Both the position numbers and the translations under genes were made by a program. The notes below the pieces were generated by a model, which was given only the letters and a program-made list of their open reading frames with translations, was not told where the DNA came from and ran no database searches. This document shows positions 24,540 through 27,660 of a stretch of 27,660 nt of DNA, in pieces (within the stretch, counting starts at the first letter, position 1; each line of letters begins with the position of its first letter). This DNA comes from Nemertoderma westbladi (lineage: Eukaryota > Xenacoelomorpha > Nemertodermatida > Nemertodermatidae), in the NCBI GenBank assembly GCA_032718475.1, contig JAUCBJ010005189.1, forward strand, positions 1 through 27,660, given 5' to 3'.

Positions 24540-24655
24540 ACCGCCCATGTGAAGCATACCAGGATTTCAATTTTCGGTCGACTTTTATTGGAATTTTATA
24601 TTTGAAGATTTTAATTCTTTTTTAATTTATCTTTATTGAGTGTATTATAGAGCTT
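24540..24655 (+). repeat. Direct repeat (copy 1) flanking the CCCTGCAAAC element
   Basis: Contains ATACCAGGATTTCA, TTTTCGGTCGA and TTTATCTTTATTGAGTGT. Copy 2 is at 26375-26460 in the same orientation. Copy 2 also has a local hairpin, TGGTATTCTT...AAGAATACCA. Confidence 0.75.
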
Positions 24656-26220
24656 CCCTGCAAACCACCAACGTTAATCTAACGTTGGGTTTATGTCAGA
24701 CATTCGTTAAAAAATGACAGTTAGAATTTAACCATAAACCTACGTTAAAATACGTTAGAACTCTGTCAATTTTTAACGTTAATTTTTTACAGTAATTATA
24801 CGTCAAAAATAGACAAATATCTGGCAATATCATATTTTTTAACGTTACTTTAATGTTAATTTTTAACGTTAATTTTTTACTTTAATTATACGTTAAAAAT
24901 CAACAGAGATCTGACATTTACAAATTTTTTAACGTTGATTTAACGTTAATTTTTAACGTTCATTATTAACGTTAATTTAGCATTAAAATACATCAGATTT
25001 TAACGATGATTAGTGAATCACTTAACTGATTCATCAATGGATAACATTGGCTATGTCAGCTGACCATCCGATGACTATGTTCATTTCGTATTTTGTTAAA
25101 TTTTTATGATACGAGTCTAATTTTGTAAATATTATTTTTAAATATTTTCCTTACTAGGCAGCATCTGTGTACCAGTACCAAACGTACAGTATAGCCAGGG
25201 CATACATTTTATTGACAATTCCATCTTTATTGTCATAACGTTTTGACTTTTATTAAATAATTTTATTGAAGATTATATATCGATAAAAGACAAAATGGTT
25301 TTAGTGACGAAATGTTCAGGAGACGAAAAAACTAATTTAGAAACTAACTTTGTACGAATGCGTTATTATTGGAGGTGACGAATGAAACGAGACATACTTT
25401 GGGCCTTGGACCCAATTACGGTTACCAAGAGTTACAGTAACTGACTACCACAAACATTTAGAAATCGAAAAACTTGATCAACACGATTCCTATTTTATCA
25501 GCAATACCAGTCTTATATTCTAACAGGAGATTGAGCTTAATTACATCGCTATAAACAGTAAGAATTTGACCGTATCTGAGGGCATTGTATCACATATTCA
25601 TTATTATTCAGGAAAATGAGTCCTGAAAATACTCAAACACTCATACATATTCTTTCGGTTGACTCAACAGTTATCTCTTATTTGACTCTCATTGGTTCGC
25701 TCTTTTGACTCACCTGTGGTCTCTCTGTTGTATTGTTGAAATAAGTATAATAGAATTTGTGAATACGGCGTCATCTTTTTTTCCTGCCTAGAGTAGCTGG
25801 TTGAGTTAATATTCTGACCTAACCATTTGAATTATATACTTTAGTTTAACGTTAAACATACAATATATTTCAACCATCCAAACTGATTGTCAGTAATATG
25901 TCATTTTTTAACGTTAAACATACAATATATTTCAATCATCCAAACTGATTGTCAGTAATATGTCATTTTTTAACGTTAAACATACAATATATTTCAACCA
26001 TCCAAACTGATTGTCAGTAATATGTCATTTTTTAACGTTAAATATACAATATATTTCAACCATCCAAACTGATTGTCAGTAATATGTCATTTTTTAACGT
26101 TAAACATACAATATATTTTGACGATCCAAATACTTACCGTTTAAAATTAACGTTAATTTGCGTTAATTTTTAACGTATAACGTATATTAATGCATTATTA
26201 ACGTTAAATTGTTTGCAGGG
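24656..26220. mobile_element. Element with CCCTGCAAAC inverted ends and AACGTTAA subterminal arrays
   Basis: It begins CCCTGCAAAC and ends GTTTGCAGGG, a perfect 10-bp inverted pair. Both ends are lined with many TTAACGTTAA-type motifs (24670-25000 and 25848-26210). The centre (25010-25840) is unique and has no ORF. Subterminal motif arrays are typical of transposase-binding regions in non-autonomous DNA transposons. No target-site duplication is clear; TT occurs at both edges. Confidence 0.7.
25848..26137. repeat. 62-bp tandem repeat, about 4.6 units
   Basis: AACGTTAAACATACAATATA recurs at 25848, 25910, 25972, 26034 (one variant) and 26096, exactly 62 bp apart, with almost no divergence in the first four units. 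Confidence 0.97.
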
Positions 26221-26374
26221 TTATTTATGTCTTATAACCTGCACATATACTAATTCGTTTATTGTTTTGGTTATATTCAGCCCTTCTGTAACCTGTGTTT
26301 TTGGTGAAAACCTGGTATTCTTCACATAGGGGTAACTGCGAAGTGAAATAAAAGGGCAGAAAGTCTGGTATTCT

Positions 26375-26460
26375 TCGCCCATGTCAAGAATACCAGGATT
26401 TCATTTTTCGGTCGATATCTTTTATTAAATTTATCTTTATTAAGTGTTTTATGCGCGTGC
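26375..26460 (+). repeat. Direct repeat (copy 2)
   Basis: Matches 24560-24650, with ATACCAGGATTTCATTTTTC and TTTATCTTTATTAAGTGT. Confidence 0.75.
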
Positions 26461-26559
26461 GCGATGTCCTGTATTTTTTGAGGGGGATGATCTATTGATC
26501 AGTCAGTAGGACGGTTAGTAAGAAGGTGACGGGTGTAACTGTGTAAACAAGCCGCCGCG

Positions 26560-26750
26560 GTAACATATTCTCCTTTCCCTCAATTGGTAGGTAACAAAAT
26601 CGTTTATTGTTTTGGTTAGAAAACCCTGTCTCGGTAACCTGCTCCTTTCCCAATTTGTAGGTATCAACGTCGTTTATTGTTTTGGTTAGAAATTACAGCC
26701 GCTGTAACCTGCTCTTTTCCTTCAATTGGAAGGTAATAAGTGTTTATAAA
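26560..26750. repeat. Tandem repeat of about 70 bp, 2.6 units
   Basis: Units contain GTAACCTGCTCCTTTCCC, AATTGGTAGGTA and CGTTTATTGTTTTGGTTAGA at intervals of 72 and 70 bp. A single related piece is at 26220-26290, and a GTAACCCGCTCCTTTCCC piece lies at about 19349. Confidence 0.85.
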
Positions 26751-26759
26751 TTCCCACAT

Positions 26760-27300
26760 TCCCATCCACCTTCCCCTATTCTTTAATAAATAGTAAAATT
26801 AATAAAATTCTTAAATTTCATACATATTTTAAATGTAATATATTAATAAGAATCATTACCGTACTTAATTAATAATATTAATTATAATTAATATAATTAA
26901 CTTTAACTATTAATAATGATAACTATTAACAAGAAAGATTTACGAAAAAAATATTGCAGCAAATGCTGTCCTGTATTGTTTTTAATAAATGATTAATGTT
27001 TCAACACCAACTAAATCTACGAAAGTTGTTTACATCTGAAACTATCCATCTTGCTGAGACAATCACAGAACTTTCATACCCGCCATCCTTCATCCTACTG
27101 TATATCGCATTTTTAATATATAATAATATGCCTTTGTGCATTTAGATGCATACCGATATGCCTGTACTGCTACTTCATATGATGATACTGATACGTAACA
27201 GGCAACCTGAAACGTGATCCCCTATTCAGCTATTGGCTATTTACCTAACAGACAGTTAGGTAAATATTATATATCTTTCTCCCTCCTGATTGGTTATAGG
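26760..27300. other. AT-rich spacer
   Basis: A+T dominated, with TTAATTAATAATATTAATTA runs. No gene seen. Confidence 0.5.
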
Positions 27301-27301
27301 A

Positions 27302-27345
27302 TCAGATGCTGTCAGATCAGATCAGATCAGATAAGGACAGACGTT
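27302..27345 (-). repeat. AAAACGTCTGTCCTTA + (TCTGA)n, right inverted copy
   Basis: Reverse complement of the 24083 repeat, with fewer pentamers (TCAGATCAGATCAGATCAGA on +). Confidence 0.8.
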
Positions 27346-27469
27346 TTATTCTACCTCCAGTCAGAACAAGCAATTGTTACTTGTAGACCTAGATAACTAG
27401 TAATTATATTATATTTAATTCAACTAATTGTTATAATAATTATAATGGACAACTGAGTTTGATATATTT

Positions 27470-27555
27470 GGAGCCGGTTGTGGGACGTAATAGTGAGCCA
27501 TTGGTGGTTGTGGTGCGGAATAGTGAGCCATTGGTGGTTGTGGTGCGGAATACCG
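27470..27555 (+). repeat. 27-bp repeat, about 2.5 units
   Basis: GAGCCATTGGTGGTTGTGGT + GCGGAATAGT recurs with a 30-bp step, preceded by a diverged copy at 27471. The short frames on both strands here (Pro/Gln/Tyr-rich on -, Val/Val-rich on +) follow from it. Confidence 0.6.
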
Positions 27556-27660
27556 GTAGATCTTTGTTGGTTGATTGTTGGGATAGTTGCATTGTTGATT
27601 ATTCATTTATTTCATTTATCATTTCATTTAAAAATATTAAGAAATTTACTTAAAAATATT

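Overview
The window is nuclear DNA of an animal, most likely a marine invertebrate. Coding exons are separated by GT/AG introns, the spacers are AT-rich, and tandem repeats, long inverted repeats, non-LTR retrotransposon pieces and a tRNA-derived SINE are dense. The exact phylum cannot be read from the sequence. There are no bacterial features such as operons.

Three host genes can be supported. (1) The last two coding exons of an organic anion transporter (OATP/SLCO family) lie on the + strand at 4273-5315. They carry the ten-cysteine Kazal-like extracellular loop and the final three membrane helices; the upstream exons were not found. (2) A complete ethanolamine-phosphate cytidylyltransferase gene (PCYT2; 382 aa, three coding exons) lies on the - strand at 23245-19418. 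It contains both cytidylyltransferase domains, and each has its HxGH motif. (3) A small, unrecognised secreted-peptide gene (two coding exons, 90 aa, signal peptide, no cysteine) lies on the - strand at 3049-1034, with a TATA box and a polyadenylation signal. If the missing OATP exons lie to the left of the window, this gene sits antisense inside an OATP intron.

Layout: 1-870 nothing firm; 870-3140 peptide gene, whose intron holds a tRNA-like remnant, a 32-bp minisatellite and a LINE scrap; 3240-3730 degenerate GAGCAG/CCAG-rich repeat; 4022-4250 27-bp repeat; 4273-5315 OATP 3' end; 5783-6597 giant hairpin (arms about 395 bp); 7192-8570 second long inverted repeat; 9632-10133 third inverted-repeat element; 10465-12510 LINE with a long intact reverse-transcriptase frame; 12510-14760 AT-rich spacer; 14764-16496 element with roughly 35-bp inverted ends; 16595-16870 82-bp repeat; 17640-19300 27-bp minisatellite of about 60 units; 19418-23245 PCYT2, with a splice-donor minisatellite in intron 2 and a decayed LINE endonuclease in intron 1; 24080-27345 nested repeats (SINE, an element with CCCTGCAAAC ends, AACGTTAA arrays).

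The most striking observation is in PCYT2. The intron-2 minisatellite is an expansion of the exon-2/intron-2 boundary itself. About 30 units of 27 bp (some 26) repeat the last coding bases of exon 2 plus the GTGAGT donor, so more than 20 near-identical 5' splice sites lie in a row. The true junction falls inside the RTxGISTT catalytic motif. The first repeat after the genuine donor has an in-frame TAG, so use of any later donor should give a truncated message.
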